Origin: Ligula intestinalis
Taxonomy: Eukaryota; Platyhelminthes; Cestoda; Diphyllobothriidea; Diphyllobothriidae
Direction of reading: 5' to 3'
NCBI GenBank assembly: GCA_036362985.1
Contig: JAYGXS010000003.1
Coordinates: forward strand, 40,541,091 to 40,605,090
Length of the DNA stretch: 64,000 nt
Shown here: one piece after another, positions 22,961 to 33,300 of the stretch
Numbering within the stretch: the first letter of the stretch is position 1
How the letters are laid out: the number at the start of each line of letters is the position of its first letter
Program-made: the position numbers and the translations under genes
The notes under the pieces: generated by a model
Databases searched by the model: none
Seen by the model: only the letters and a program-made list of their open reading frames with translations
What the model was told of the DNA's origin: nothing

Positions 22961-24914
22961 GTGGAACGGCTGTTGGTCAACGGGATTGTCTCGGCAGACA
23001 GAATGCAGGAGAAAGTGGGGACACTAGAGCAACTGTTAGGTCAAACCTAGGGGACCGGGACGCCAGAGGAAGGAAGCATTAGAACAGCTGCTACACACTA
23101 TTCTCCCAAATTGTTCTCTGATATGGAACTAAGTGCGTGTCTGACCATCGGTTTCAACTATATAAACCAAATGCACCAACAGGTTGGTAAAGGAGGTGAC
23201 GGCCTTAGATTTTAGTTTAAAGTGATAGAGGACGTAGTTAGTGGCTCCGTACTCTTCACCTTCTCCAAGAGTCTCGAAAACTAAACGGGGTCCGGATAGA
23301 ACTAAGTAAGGTCATAGTGACAAGCGTCTTCCCTAATAACTTAAATTGCCACGGTAGAGCTACGAAAAGGGCGAAGCTTTTAGCGAATATGTGCTGTTAG
23401 TATGGTAATTTTTTTAGTATTTACGTTAATGATGTCGGCTCAACTGGACTGTGGCAGCACCAGTTCCCTGCCTGTTAAAAGTGCCGAAGTCACACTGGAG
23501 TATCTTAAAGTACAGAGGCGTCATCTAATCAATATCATTTCAACCACCCACAACGTTTGCATTTATTCTGAGCTACCTAGGCCATGGAGAATTCAAACAG
23601 TCTTCACCCTGGCACAGGCGGCGGCAGCCAAATACTGGTCATGAGAAAAACCCAGGAATACTATTGGGGTGCTCAAAAGAAAATATTCTGCTCGTAACTT
23701 CCAAATAATCCAAAGATCCCGCGGTGTTAAAGGCATTCTGTAGGTACGTGCGTTTCAACAAGAAAACTCGTGGAGGCAAAAGAGTGGCTAAAGTTAGTAG
23801 AGAGGACCCTTGCTTCTGCCGTCTTCAGGCCTGGTTCCGTGTGGGAAGAGAAGTGGGACTTGAGGTGGGAGAAATAGTCGATTCTGTACAGAAATATTGG
23901 AAGATAGGTCGAAGAAAATGTTCAACTGGACGAGTGCGCGTCCGCAGCCGCAAGGACCGGCTTCCAAAGTGCGAAAGCGCGTAAGTCGTCCAGCGCCTCC
24001 AGCGAAGTCATGGATGAGTCAGCCTCATGAAGATGATTGGTCACGTCAGATTGCAATCGGCAGACATTTGGGCGTACGTGCTAACATTCGCGAGAGGCGA
24101 GAGGTTGAGCGTTGCAGTTGAAGTTGCGTCAGTACAAAAATGCTGGCCAATTTTATTGGGGGCTGTATCGAAAGAAATTGGTATCCGAACAACCGCTGGA
24201 GAGCACTGCGGAGTTTTCGTATAATTATTACTACCGAAACCCTGAGGAAATACGCTAAGAACAAACTGTAAAGCGGTCGTGTGGCGATAGATAAACTACA
24301 GCGTCACGTGTTCGAAAGTCCTGCCGTTCTGGACACCCTAACCGAGGATGAAAGACAATAATTTAGCAGCTATACGCAAATTATAGGAAGAAGGCGTGAA
24401 GACGCCAAGAGTTTGCCATTTTTCAAAGGATACACAATATAAAGCAACAATCAGAACTACTCCAAACATCCAGATCGGTATGTACACAATCATTCCTCTA
24501 TGAAACTTGATAAAACATCACTTGAAGCATTACCCCTGGGTCCTAAATTCTGCATGCCTGGCCAAAAAGTTAGAGTTAGATACCCAGTTCGGAAAAATTA
24601 TGCAAAAAAACTTACGATCTAAAGCCCATCTCTACAGATAGTGTGCTGCAGTTTAAATCAACACTAGTGAATTGCAGTTATAAGTACCTGATAATAGCGT
24701 ATGAGAGAATAAAGATACCTTGGTTATTAGATCAGATAAAGGAACGGACGTCGTTATAATGAACATATCGGAATACGTAATGAAGATGCCGGCCATACTT
24801 TCGGGCCGGACGTAATTCAAGAAAGAAGAGAAAAAAACAAGTTTGCATGGATGGAGTAGAGATTCAACTAACCGACTGCATAAGAAGACTCTACAAAGGG
24901 GGGTATCATAATTG
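22961..24914. other. No gene recognised
   Basis: Contains only short frames. The GC-rich part 23730-24110 has three overlapping plus frames (74-86 codons) with no known motif. Confidence 0.45.
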
Positions 24915-25812
24915 ACCCTAACTTCGGGCACCTCCGACCAGAAGGCGCTCGCATCCCTCGTTTTTATGATCGACCGATGATTCACAAGGATGGCCTGCCA
25001 GTTCTTCTGATTTTTGACATGCGCAACTCACCGTGTCATGCAGTAGCGAAGTGGTTGACAGGGAGCCTCAAACCCTTACGATATCAGCTGACGCTGCGTA
25101 CCTATCGAGATATGTTCGAATTTATCGACGACGTCGAAGACACTAAATTAATGACATGATACTTTCTCTACACTTCTCAATGTTGTTTACAAAAGCGCCG
25201 GTCACCGAGACGTTTGCGCGTTCCTACTGACAAATCAGCTGAAAATAGGAATACCGACAAATGCACTGAAGGAACTATTACTAAGATGCACATTCAATTT
25301 GCATTTACTTTTTGCCAACCAACTATATATAAAAATAGATGGCATTGTTATCGGTTTGTCTCTTGGCCCTTTCTTAACTAATGTCTTCATGCGCAAGCTG
25401 CAGAAATTTCAAATAAGCGATCAGATCGATAAATTAAAACACTGCGGTCGGTACGTTGATGAGACCTTTGTCATCACCGCAACAGAAGCCGGTGTAGATG
25501 CATTCTCAAATGCTGTCAATCAAGCATGTCCTTCCATTAATTTCACGTTGGAGGTGGAAACGATAGGTTCGCTTCCTTTCTTGGACGTCCTCCTAAGTCC
25601 GAGTCCTGACGGTAGCGGCCGAAGGTGTGTTTACCGAAAGAAAACTTGATCTGAATAGCATACAAACTCAAGCAGTTTCGTACCCATCCAGCAGAAACGC
25701 AATCTTGGCCGCTGCTTAGCACATAGGCCTAGACTAATTTGCTCGGCAAACACTATTGGAGAGAGCTTGAGAGAATCCAGGATCTCTCTCCTTCTCAATA
25801 TGACTAAGTTCA
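24915..25812 (+). pseudogene. Penelope-like element reverse transcriptase fragment
   Basis: Frames in order: GHLRPEGARIPRFYDRPMIH, SPCHAVAKWLTGSL, then YIKIDGIVIGLSLGPFLTNV, RYVDETFV (the catalytic YVDD box with a Glu in place of the second Asp), SINFTLEVETIGSLPFLDVL, and after a stop SSFVPIQQKRNLGRCLAHRP. The K/RIPRFYGLPKIHK-like start, GSPLGP.LAN box and LPFLDVLL are characteristic of Penelope-like RTs. Stops at several points and the D-to-E change show it is inactive. The GIY-YIG part is missing here. Confidence 0.85.
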
Positions 25813-27429
25813 CACTGACTCTGCTTTCTGACGAAGGTTTGTAACTAATGATTTGATTTGGTTACTCGATAGATGCTGCTCCGGGATGGTAATCACCGAT
25901 TATGTTGGCGCAAAGGACTTCCTTGGAATTTACCTCCAATAAACATGTTTGGCCCTCGATCGCGTAGGCGCAGTTCACGGAGGCTTGGATAGCGATCAAT
26001 TGCCACGAGAAATTGCTTATGGTTCAATGCATTGGTTAAGGCTTTGCTAGAAAGTCCCCATAAGGTCACATGCGCGGGGTCAAGATCCGAACTAAGAGTC
26101 AAAGTGAGACCCTGACTTGGAACTACAAACAACCCCGAGCAGTAAACTATGGCGAATATTGGGTTTTTTCTCAGTCTCAAACCTCTAAATCCATGAGATA
26201 TTGGCTCCTTGTAAAACTCCGCAAGTGACTAAGTCAAGTGGCTGATAAGAAAACCACGCGCAGAAGTTTAGCAGGCAGAATTTCCGATCGCGTGATCTGT
26301 GGGTCAGATAATGAAGGCGGGCTGATTATCGAACCCCCGATATCAAAAGGTTTGGGTTCAAGAACTCTCGATGTGCCGTGCTACGGGTTTCATGTTGGAG
26401 AAGCTAAAGGAAGGATTGCGTTTTTTGCAAAAAGGTGCAAATTTTCGCTGTGTTTTCTTCTACTACTGCTGATGACTAAGAAGTCTCCAACAGCAACTCT
26501 ATATACCTTGTTTGGACTGGTGCCCACCAAAGTGGTATTCGGACTCTCAAGTATTCGATCCAAGTGAAATGCCTATTTAAGTTCACCAATAGAGCTGAAA
26601 GCCATTTTGGCTCTTCCGAGCTCCAACATATTGTGGAATTCACTACATACGAAGTTACCTGACCTAAGCCTACCACTCGGTTGTGTTGGGAGGCACGCAT
26701 TGCCGGGGGGCGTCACCTCCCATCAATAAATTTCTCGGAAAAAGAAGACAGAAGACAGTTTTTCACTCTTTTTAATTTCTACAATGAGGTGGTCTCTGAG
26801 GTTTATGGACAGGACTAGGTGACATGGCTTCCCTACGACATGATAAAGGCACAGGGAACTAATATTAATAAAGGTGGCTTTACGCTAAAGTTCTGGAAAC
26901 TTAGGGCCTGAGGTCGAGGCTAAGGTCAAGATAAGGCTTAATATTAAGGGGCTGGTTAGGTTGAAAATAAAGGTTACGATTTAAGTTTGCACTAGGATTA
27001 GAGATGAGGATGGCATTTACCACAAGAACACTTTTATTACGTGGGGGAAGGTGTCCTGTGTCCTGTCAGGCGTGGCATGTATGCGATTCCGACCATTCAT
27101 ACAGCTATTACATTGACTTTCAGCTAACCCTGTGGCATTAGCCGAAGTCCTCGATGATCGGGTGAACTGGAACTTCCTCTAAAGCGAGCACTGACATCTG
27201 GATCTGAAGTATAGTGTCTGTAGTCTACAACTTCTCCTCTCAGGCGACAGGTGCAGCCGGAAACTGCGGTGAAGCGGCAGACCAAATTTGCTTAAGTCCC
27301 CTCATCGAATTGGGTGCATAATAATGGCCATTCTAGGGAAGCACGTTATGAGTCGGAGCAAAATACAGACCACTGGGAGTCTAGATCACCCACCATCATT
27401 GCGCTGGTCACCTTATCCGTTTGAAACTT
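25813..27429. other. No gene; weak telomere-like stretch at 26890-27010
   Basis: The stretch 26890-27010 is rich in GGCTAAGG, GGTTAGG and AAGGTTA-like words but strongly degenerate. Otherwise unrecognised short frames. Confidence 0.4.
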
Positions 27430-27700
27430 CAGGGCCACTCAATCCTGTCACAAAGGCACTTGCGCCAAAGCAGCCTCACATCAGTCCAGACGCGCTGACC
27501 TGTGACCACTAGACCGACGTTGGCTCGGACACGCGTGCCTTCAGACCGTCGTAGCCATCCACGCGTCGCTTGAACAGGCCATCTCTTTGTCAGTGCAAAA
27601 TAGACCTCTAGACCCTCCTTCTGTCCTGGGTAATGCAACACACGCCAATTGGGCAAGACTTCAACTTGCGCTCACAATCCTACCAACCTACATCAGTCGC
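27430..27700 (-). repeat. Dispersed repeat R3, copy 1 (most diverged)
   Basis: It shares with 28230-28480 the plus-strand sequence GGTAATG.AAC.CACGCCAAT-like block followed by ACTTCAACTTGCGCTC and a preceding CG-rich segment. It is the most diverged of the three copies and the boundaries are approximate. Confidence 0.45.
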
Positions 27701-28229
27701 CCATCTATCTCCCAGGCATGGCTTACCACCGGGTTTACATGATACACCATAAAGACAGTACAGGTACTAACCAAAAGCCTAGATACGTGTATAGTCTATA
27801 TTCTGCTGGTGCATGGCACAGCTACGAGGGATCCGGCCCATTAGTGGGTCCCCCAGCGTTCTCATGTGCTCCACTTTTGACAGTTTTGCCTTTTTATTTC
27901 CTGAGAAATTAATTTCTACCTTGGAATCAATCAGCAGACCGAAATCTGACTCCATAAACGTTAAATATACAATTATTTGACATTTTAGACGCATGCACTA
28001 GTCTTGTAACCGGGCCACTGCCGCCTGGGACAGTAACTCGGATTTCTGTGCACAGGAGATTCTCCTTCTGGTGAACTCTGGTGTATGTGGTTAACTGAGG
28101 CCTGACGTAATTAATAAGTCACCCCAAGGTACAACTGAGAGCTCGACCGTTCGTTTTGTCCAGGTCAACCGTGCACTCCACAGCAAGTGATGCAGGGATA
28201 GTGGCATGATGGCCGGACAGTCAACATTG

Positions 28230-28480
28230 CTATGTCCTACGTCCTTGTTCAAGGCCCACCTTTTCAAGGTCATGCAACCTCGCAGCGAGAGGTTTCAGAC
28301 TCGGTGACTGGCAGACACTTGAGAGAAATCCACTCCCACGCACGCGAATGCGTACAGATAGTCGCGGTGGCCTAAGAGCCGCACCAGAATGGGTCAGTAC
28401 ACCAGACACCCCCTGGGGTAATGTAACGCACCAATTTGACACCACTTGAACTTGCTCCACACCGCTGCCCACGCTCTCTC
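28230..28480 (-). repeat. Dispersed repeat R3, copy 2
   Basis: Its reverse complement runs GGAGCAAGTTCAAGTGGTGT, then GCGTTACATTACCCCAGGGG, GGCCACCGCGACTATCTG, GCGTGCGTG and GAGGTTGCATGACCTTGA. It aligns with 31610-31860 on the plus strand at about 65-70 percent. No coding signal is convincing in either orientation. Confidence 0.65.
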
Positions 28481-29110
28481 AGGCCTGACTGGACGCAGTC
28501 AACACTAGCCCTGGCCAAGTCAATGGCCACTGCTGCCTGAGACAGCAACTACGGATTCTTTACAAAATACATCCCTCATTCTGGTGTCTTTTATTTACAG
28601 CTTGGGATTTGGCCTCATGACTGTAGTGCTCCGAGCACAAACACTGCTGAGACACATAGAACACGCTCGCGAATAAGATTGTAGTGGTAATATGCTAGTA
28701 GTGCATCTACCGCAGCTTCTTTATCCTACCTGAACCCGGTGTCAAGATAAAGTCAACAAGACCGGAGGCGGGAGATGGCGAAGGTGACTGGAGCCGTCTT
28801 TAAGCGTGCCGCCCACCATACCTTCAAGCTTCTGCTGGTATTCTAGACTGCAAACCGAGTAGTCATTTGACTGCCAGCAACCTGTTGACAACCACGGAGG
28901 TTTCCTCTATTTTTTCCACTTGCTGGTGGTTTGTTCGCTCTGCAAAGAAGAATCATGGTCACATCTCCCCGCACTTTTATGATCCTCGGGGTCATTAATA
29001 TTCCTCGTCGTTTCGATTATAAGTAAACTATGAACTATCGCCGTGGATTTCTTACCTGTCTCGCCAAATTGATGATTACTCCTGCAGCCATCCGATAAAT
29101 AATATTATTG
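28481..29110. other. No gene recognised
   Basis: Anonymous sequence; no motif. Confidence 0.45.
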
Positions 29111-29185
29111 AGAAGATGTGCTCGCTGGGAAAGGATTTTATTCGCCTGACGTTTCGAAACACGTCGCGGATCCTTCCTCATTATG
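29111..29185 (-). repeat. Penelope-type terminal fragment with hammerhead-like remnant
   Basis: On the minus strand ATGAGGA is followed by GGATCCGCGACG, then GAAACGTCAGGCGAATAAAA and CCCAGCGAGCACATCTTCTC. It shares the 3' half with the fold-back arms. The core lacks the first C and the hairpin is poor, so it is likely inactive. Confidence 0.5.
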
Positions 29186-29789
29186 ATCGTATCTATGGCG
29201 AATCACCTCATTAGATTTAGGAATGCTCTCTTAAGAAGGAACGCTTCAAACCCATATACACCAGCAGGATCGCCCTATCCCATAGCCAAATTTACCTTAC
29301 ACAGGTTTTTTTTCGCAAACTGACAAATCAAATTTGTTCTATGTCTTTTCAATAAACTTTGAAGGTTTTCTCACTGTTTACTGGCATTTTCCTTATCCAA
29401 GTATTTATTACAAACAATGGTAGTGTTTGCCTATCCTTCCCTCAATGGACTCACAATGTATTTTGTATCGTAAAAGTACACTTATGAGTGCTTAATCAGA
29501 TACTTTATTTCAGTATTTAATTCCCTGACAAATCCGAGGCACTCGGGTGTCGGCATTGCCTTCATCTTCTCTTTTACCCGTTTTACTGAATTCTGACTGC
29601 ACAAATGAAATCGCACTCACGGAACTACGATGCCCACCGATTTGATGGACAGGAGAGGCTTTGACGCGACACCCAAAAGCGTGCTGATGCAAGTTTATCG
29701 AGTTCTCTCGGCCATTCCTAGATCGGATCGCAGTAAGTGAGTCACGGGAAAGTAGTCCGCACGGCCAAGCAGACTCTCGGGTCTGGTGA
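29186..29789. other. No gene recognised
   Basis: A minus-strand frame of 113 codons (29851-29510) runs into repeat R2 and has no known motif. Confidence 0.4.
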
Positions 29790-30024
29790 ATAATCAGTCG
29801 CGGACCACCAACGACAGTACTACCAGGGTGCAATGGGCTGAGGTCTGGCAAGGCAAAGGCCTATAAAAGGTCACAAAACCTGGTCACAGCATTGCGACAT
29901 GGCGGCCGCAAACCATCATTCAATAACCCCGATCGCCACCGCTGCCTTGTGGTTAGGCCGTTGAGCCATAGCGCTAGAGCAGATGACCTCTCACAAACAA
30001 TCTGAGCGGGCCGCTCGTACTCTC
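29790..30024 (+). repeat. Dispersed repeat R2, copy 1
   Basis: It is similar to 40760-41003 in the same orientation. Shared blocks are CAGTCGCGGAC, CTACCAGGG, GGCTGAGG.CTGGCAAG, GCCTATAAA, GCGACATGGCG, ACCGCTGCCTTGTG and CCGCTCGTAC. About 75 percent by eye. GCCTATAAA looks like a TATA box. Confidence 0.7.
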
Positions 30025-30544
30025 AAGAAACCTTTACCTCATGACCAAGCATGGGCGGTCACGTGCACCGGGCAGGCCCCTCGGCGTGACCCGTCCTGCT
30101 GTTCGCACAAGTGCGGAGAAGACGGGCTGGGTGGGAATGAGGGATGACTGCTGAAAGGCGTTCCCAGATTGAAGTACATGCTGCCGCTGGCCGTGCGAGG
30201 TTCAACGAAAAACGGTGCGCTCGCCACACTGGTCTAAGGGTGTGAACTGGTGTTCATCAGATCGCCTGCTAAATATTCGCTCCAAAGAAGTGAATTTATT
30301 CATGGCGAGGCTATGGTATATATTGCTGTTCATGAATTCAATTCTGTATTTTCTCATTCGTTACTCAGTTTATGCAGCGAGTGGATGCAGCTGATGAGCG
30401 CTCACAAAATTTATGGCTCCATTAAATTCTGCTACATACGCAATCTTCAAATTATTGTATTAAGTTGGTGTGTTGTATTGCCGTTTGCTTGACAATTTAT
30501 CGCGAAAGGGGCTATGGATGTGCGCTTGCGATTATGGTTTGAAT
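30025..30544. other. No gene recognised
   Basis: GC-rich at 30050-30230, then AT-rich. No motif recognised. Confidence 0.4.
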
Positions 30545-30780
30545 ATTAGACTTAGGCCTTTAAGGTTCAGGGTTGGATTGAGTTTTTCTACAATTTGAAT
30601 TTAGAGGTTAGCTTTTCAGGTTCAACGTTCTAGGTCTAGAGTTAGAGTCAGAAGATTAGAGCTACGCTTAGTTTTCAGGGTTAGCGTTAGAGACTATGGT
30701 TAGAGTTAAGGCCATGTTTTGGGTTATGGTTAGGGTTAGAGTATTATGTTTAGGATCGGAGGTACGGTTGTAATGTTCGA
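30545..30780 (+). repeat. Degenerate telomere-like GGTTAG tract
   Basis: Repeated words such as GGTTCAGGGTTGG, GAGGTTAGC, GAGTTAGAGT, CAGGGTTAGCGTTAGAG and GGTTATGGTTAGGGTTAGAG fill about 235 bp. TTAGGG is the flatworm (and general metazoan) telomere unit. The tract is heavily mutated, which suggests an old interstitial block. Confidence 0.6.
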
Positions 30781-31609
30781 ATCAGTGTTTTGGTTAGGTA
30801 TCGGGTCTATTTGTTCAGTCATAGACAAAGTTGCAGACCACGTTGACTAATGTCCTGGAAACAGGCAAAACTGCACCATCCTTATTATTTTTTGTAGGTT
30901 AACGCAGTTAAAAATTGCGGCGAAACTCAAACTACACTGTACGATACATGTAAGGTTGAGTTACATGTGCAAATTGCTTCAGTGGAATATATTGATTTCT
31001 GTTATGCGTAATTCTAATTTAATATATTACCTATAAAGTACTGTCTTTCAACTGCGATGCTTCCCAGTTACACGAAGAAACATGGGATCGCCACCATAAG
31101 ATCACAAGCACGGGCCGCAAAGCGGCCAGAATCAATCGGTACATAGCACTACCATGTACTTTTGAATAGTAATGACCTCAGCTGCCACTCCGGGAGCCTA
31201 TATTCGCATATAGTGCATAAATGATTATGCCACTGTTTTTGCATTTGTGCGTTGCACTTCTCGATCTTGTCATCGCTTCTCGAAACATGGATAATTTCAC
31301 GGGCCTTCATGAAAAGCAGTAACAAAAAGCGCCTTCTAAGTGACTATAGGAACTGGAGGAAATATTTTGATGAAAAAAGTCTAGGCAGTCTAAGCGTCTA
31401 AGCAGTAAATATACTCGAAGCAGTAAAATCATCAGGCTAAATCCGGGTTGTAGGTAAAAGGCAGATGGCACCAGAGTGAGAGATTGATTGTGCACAGAAG
31501 CCGGAGTTGTTGTCTCGGGCAGCAGTGGGCACTGACGCAGCCTGGGCTAGTGTTAAATGCGCCCAGTCAGGTCTGGGGGAGCACGTGAGAGAGAGGTGGC
31601 AGCTGGTTT
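30781..31609. other. No gene recognised
   Basis: Anonymous AT-rich sequence with short frames only. Confidence 0.45.
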
Positions 31610-31860
31610 TATGTGATTATGGAGCAAATTCAAGTGGTGTACGGTAGGGGTGTTACATTGCCAGAAGGGCTGTCGTGTATGGCGGTCCCTGCTGCATCAG
31701 CTTGGGGAGTGGTGTGTTCAAGTGGCCCTGTGGTAGCCGCGGCTATTTGGACGCGTGTGTGTGTGCTGAGACGTCGGTCAAGGTTCTTCAGGCCAGCGAG
31801 TCGGAAAGCGCGCCCTGCAAAGTTGCGTGACTTTGAGACAGTCGGCGTTAAACGAGGAAG
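31610..31860 (+). repeat. Dispersed repeat R3, copy 3 (opposite orientation)
   Basis: GGAGCAAATTCAAGTGGTGT, GGTGTTACATTGCCAGAAGG, GGTAGCCGCGGCTATTTG, GCGTGTGTG and AAGTTGCGTGACTTTGA match the reverse complement of 28230-28480 in the same order. The overlapping open frames on both strands (83 and 86 codons) probably come from its GC-richness. Confidence 0.65.
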
Positions 31861-31949
31861 TTGAACAGCATTGTTAGCTGTCCGCCACACGAGTCACAGA
31901 CTGATTGAAAATAACCCAAGACGCCTAGTTGTTGGAGTTCATTTCACGG

Positions 31950-32790
31950 TGGCTGCTAGGTTAATTGCTTGCTATAAGCTAAACTGCGAGTAGGCAAATT
32001 CAATAGAATAGTAGGTTCCTTATCTGGCGGTCACTTGCCTTGTGACCTCATGAGAGGCTATAGTCAGAGTCTCGACTCGAAGAATACCAGGTACTGATCC
32101 GTCCAGAGCTTGCCATCGCAAATTGTTTTTATCACTAGCACCACCCGTCGAGCTCCACTTCAGAACGTAACGCAATCCAAGAAGTGACCACATCGCGACC
32201 GGAGGTGCATTCAGATTGCCGTCTCCTATGTCGGAAAGCGGAAGAAGCTGTTGGTCAAAAGACGACAATGTGCTACGAAGGTTCGCAGAAGAAAAAGGTA
32301 ATTATTGTTAGAGTTACCGAGACACTGTGGACCTAAACTTCTGCCCAGACCGCTCGGTCTATCCTGACACGGACGTCGAAGTCACCAAAGACAATAAGTT
32401 TGTTCGCCTCCGACAGAGACGCTAAGAGGGAGTACAGGTATAATTTGTTCTTCGCCTCATCAGAGCTCGTCATTGGGAGGAAGTGTAGGCGTCGATGGTG
32501 GTGGCGGCGGCGAATTTGAATCTCCGAATAGGCAAGCATAGGGTCAGCAATTGGTCGTTGTACCCTAGGGAAGACAGAACTTTTGTCCGATGATGTCGTT
32601 CCAGATGGCAAAAGCGATGCCAGCGTCAAATCGGTCTGCTTTTGACAGCTGCCTAACCTACACCTGACTCTGTTCAGAAAATCAGTTCTCGCTGAGAGCA
32701 GCAACTTCCACCTTGTAGTGCGCCAGTTTCTGAGCCGTCAGTTGTTTTGCAGTGTGTTTAAAAGAAAACGAAATTTCTAGACTGTCAAAT
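31950..32790 (-). pseudogene. Non-LTR retrotransposon endonuclease fragment, group A copy 2
   Basis: On the minus strand: PMTSSDEAKNKLY, ANKLIVFGDFDVRVRIDRAV (the GDFN.R.G.D motif of EEP endonucleases with an Asn-to-Asp change), LFLLRTFVAHCRLLTNSFFR, then FLDCV, VIKTICDGKLWTDQYLV and LMRSQGK. The reverse transcriptase is not present, so this copy is cut at about 31950. It has frameshifts and stops. Confidence 0.75.
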
Positions 32791-33300
32791 TGAGCATGCA
32801 CAGTCTAGCCGTTTGCGAGCTGGGGTGGGGACAGGGTTTTTTGCTGCTGTTCCTTGCTATGTTTGGAACTCGAGTTTTTCATCTACGAGACACAATGTAC
32901 TTGCCGATGGTGTGATTTCTAAGCATCCGATCTAGTCCTCTTCTTGGGAGGGACTGAGCAGAGCTATCTCTAAATATGGTTGCTGCGACATCCCAGACGG
33001 CTGCTATTATGAATCACCGTCTTGATCAATGGAGAGCGATCCAAATTAACCTGGATCACCTACAGGATTGCATACTGCCCTCTCGGTAAGTTGAAAGTGG
33101 AAGAGGGTAGAAGGTTTGGGAAAGGGAGCTGAAATACCGGATATGGCAACACAGACAACGCCAAGGAATCGCATTTGGTTCAGCCCGCCGGCCTAGGAGC
33201 TTTGCCGTTAATGTGGTCGCTAAGCAGAGCCCTGCTTCGAGGAGTCACGGATGAGATTTGGATGCCAGTTAAGTGGCATGGGGAGTAGTCACAGCCCGCA
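32791..33300 (-). mobile_element. 5' untranslated part of group A copy 2
   Basis: Homologous to 12581-13215 (see that entry). The plus-strand blocks GAGCTATCTCTAAATATGG, TTAACCTGGATCACCTACAG and TGGCATGGGGAGTAG recur at equivalent spacing. Confidence 0.5.
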
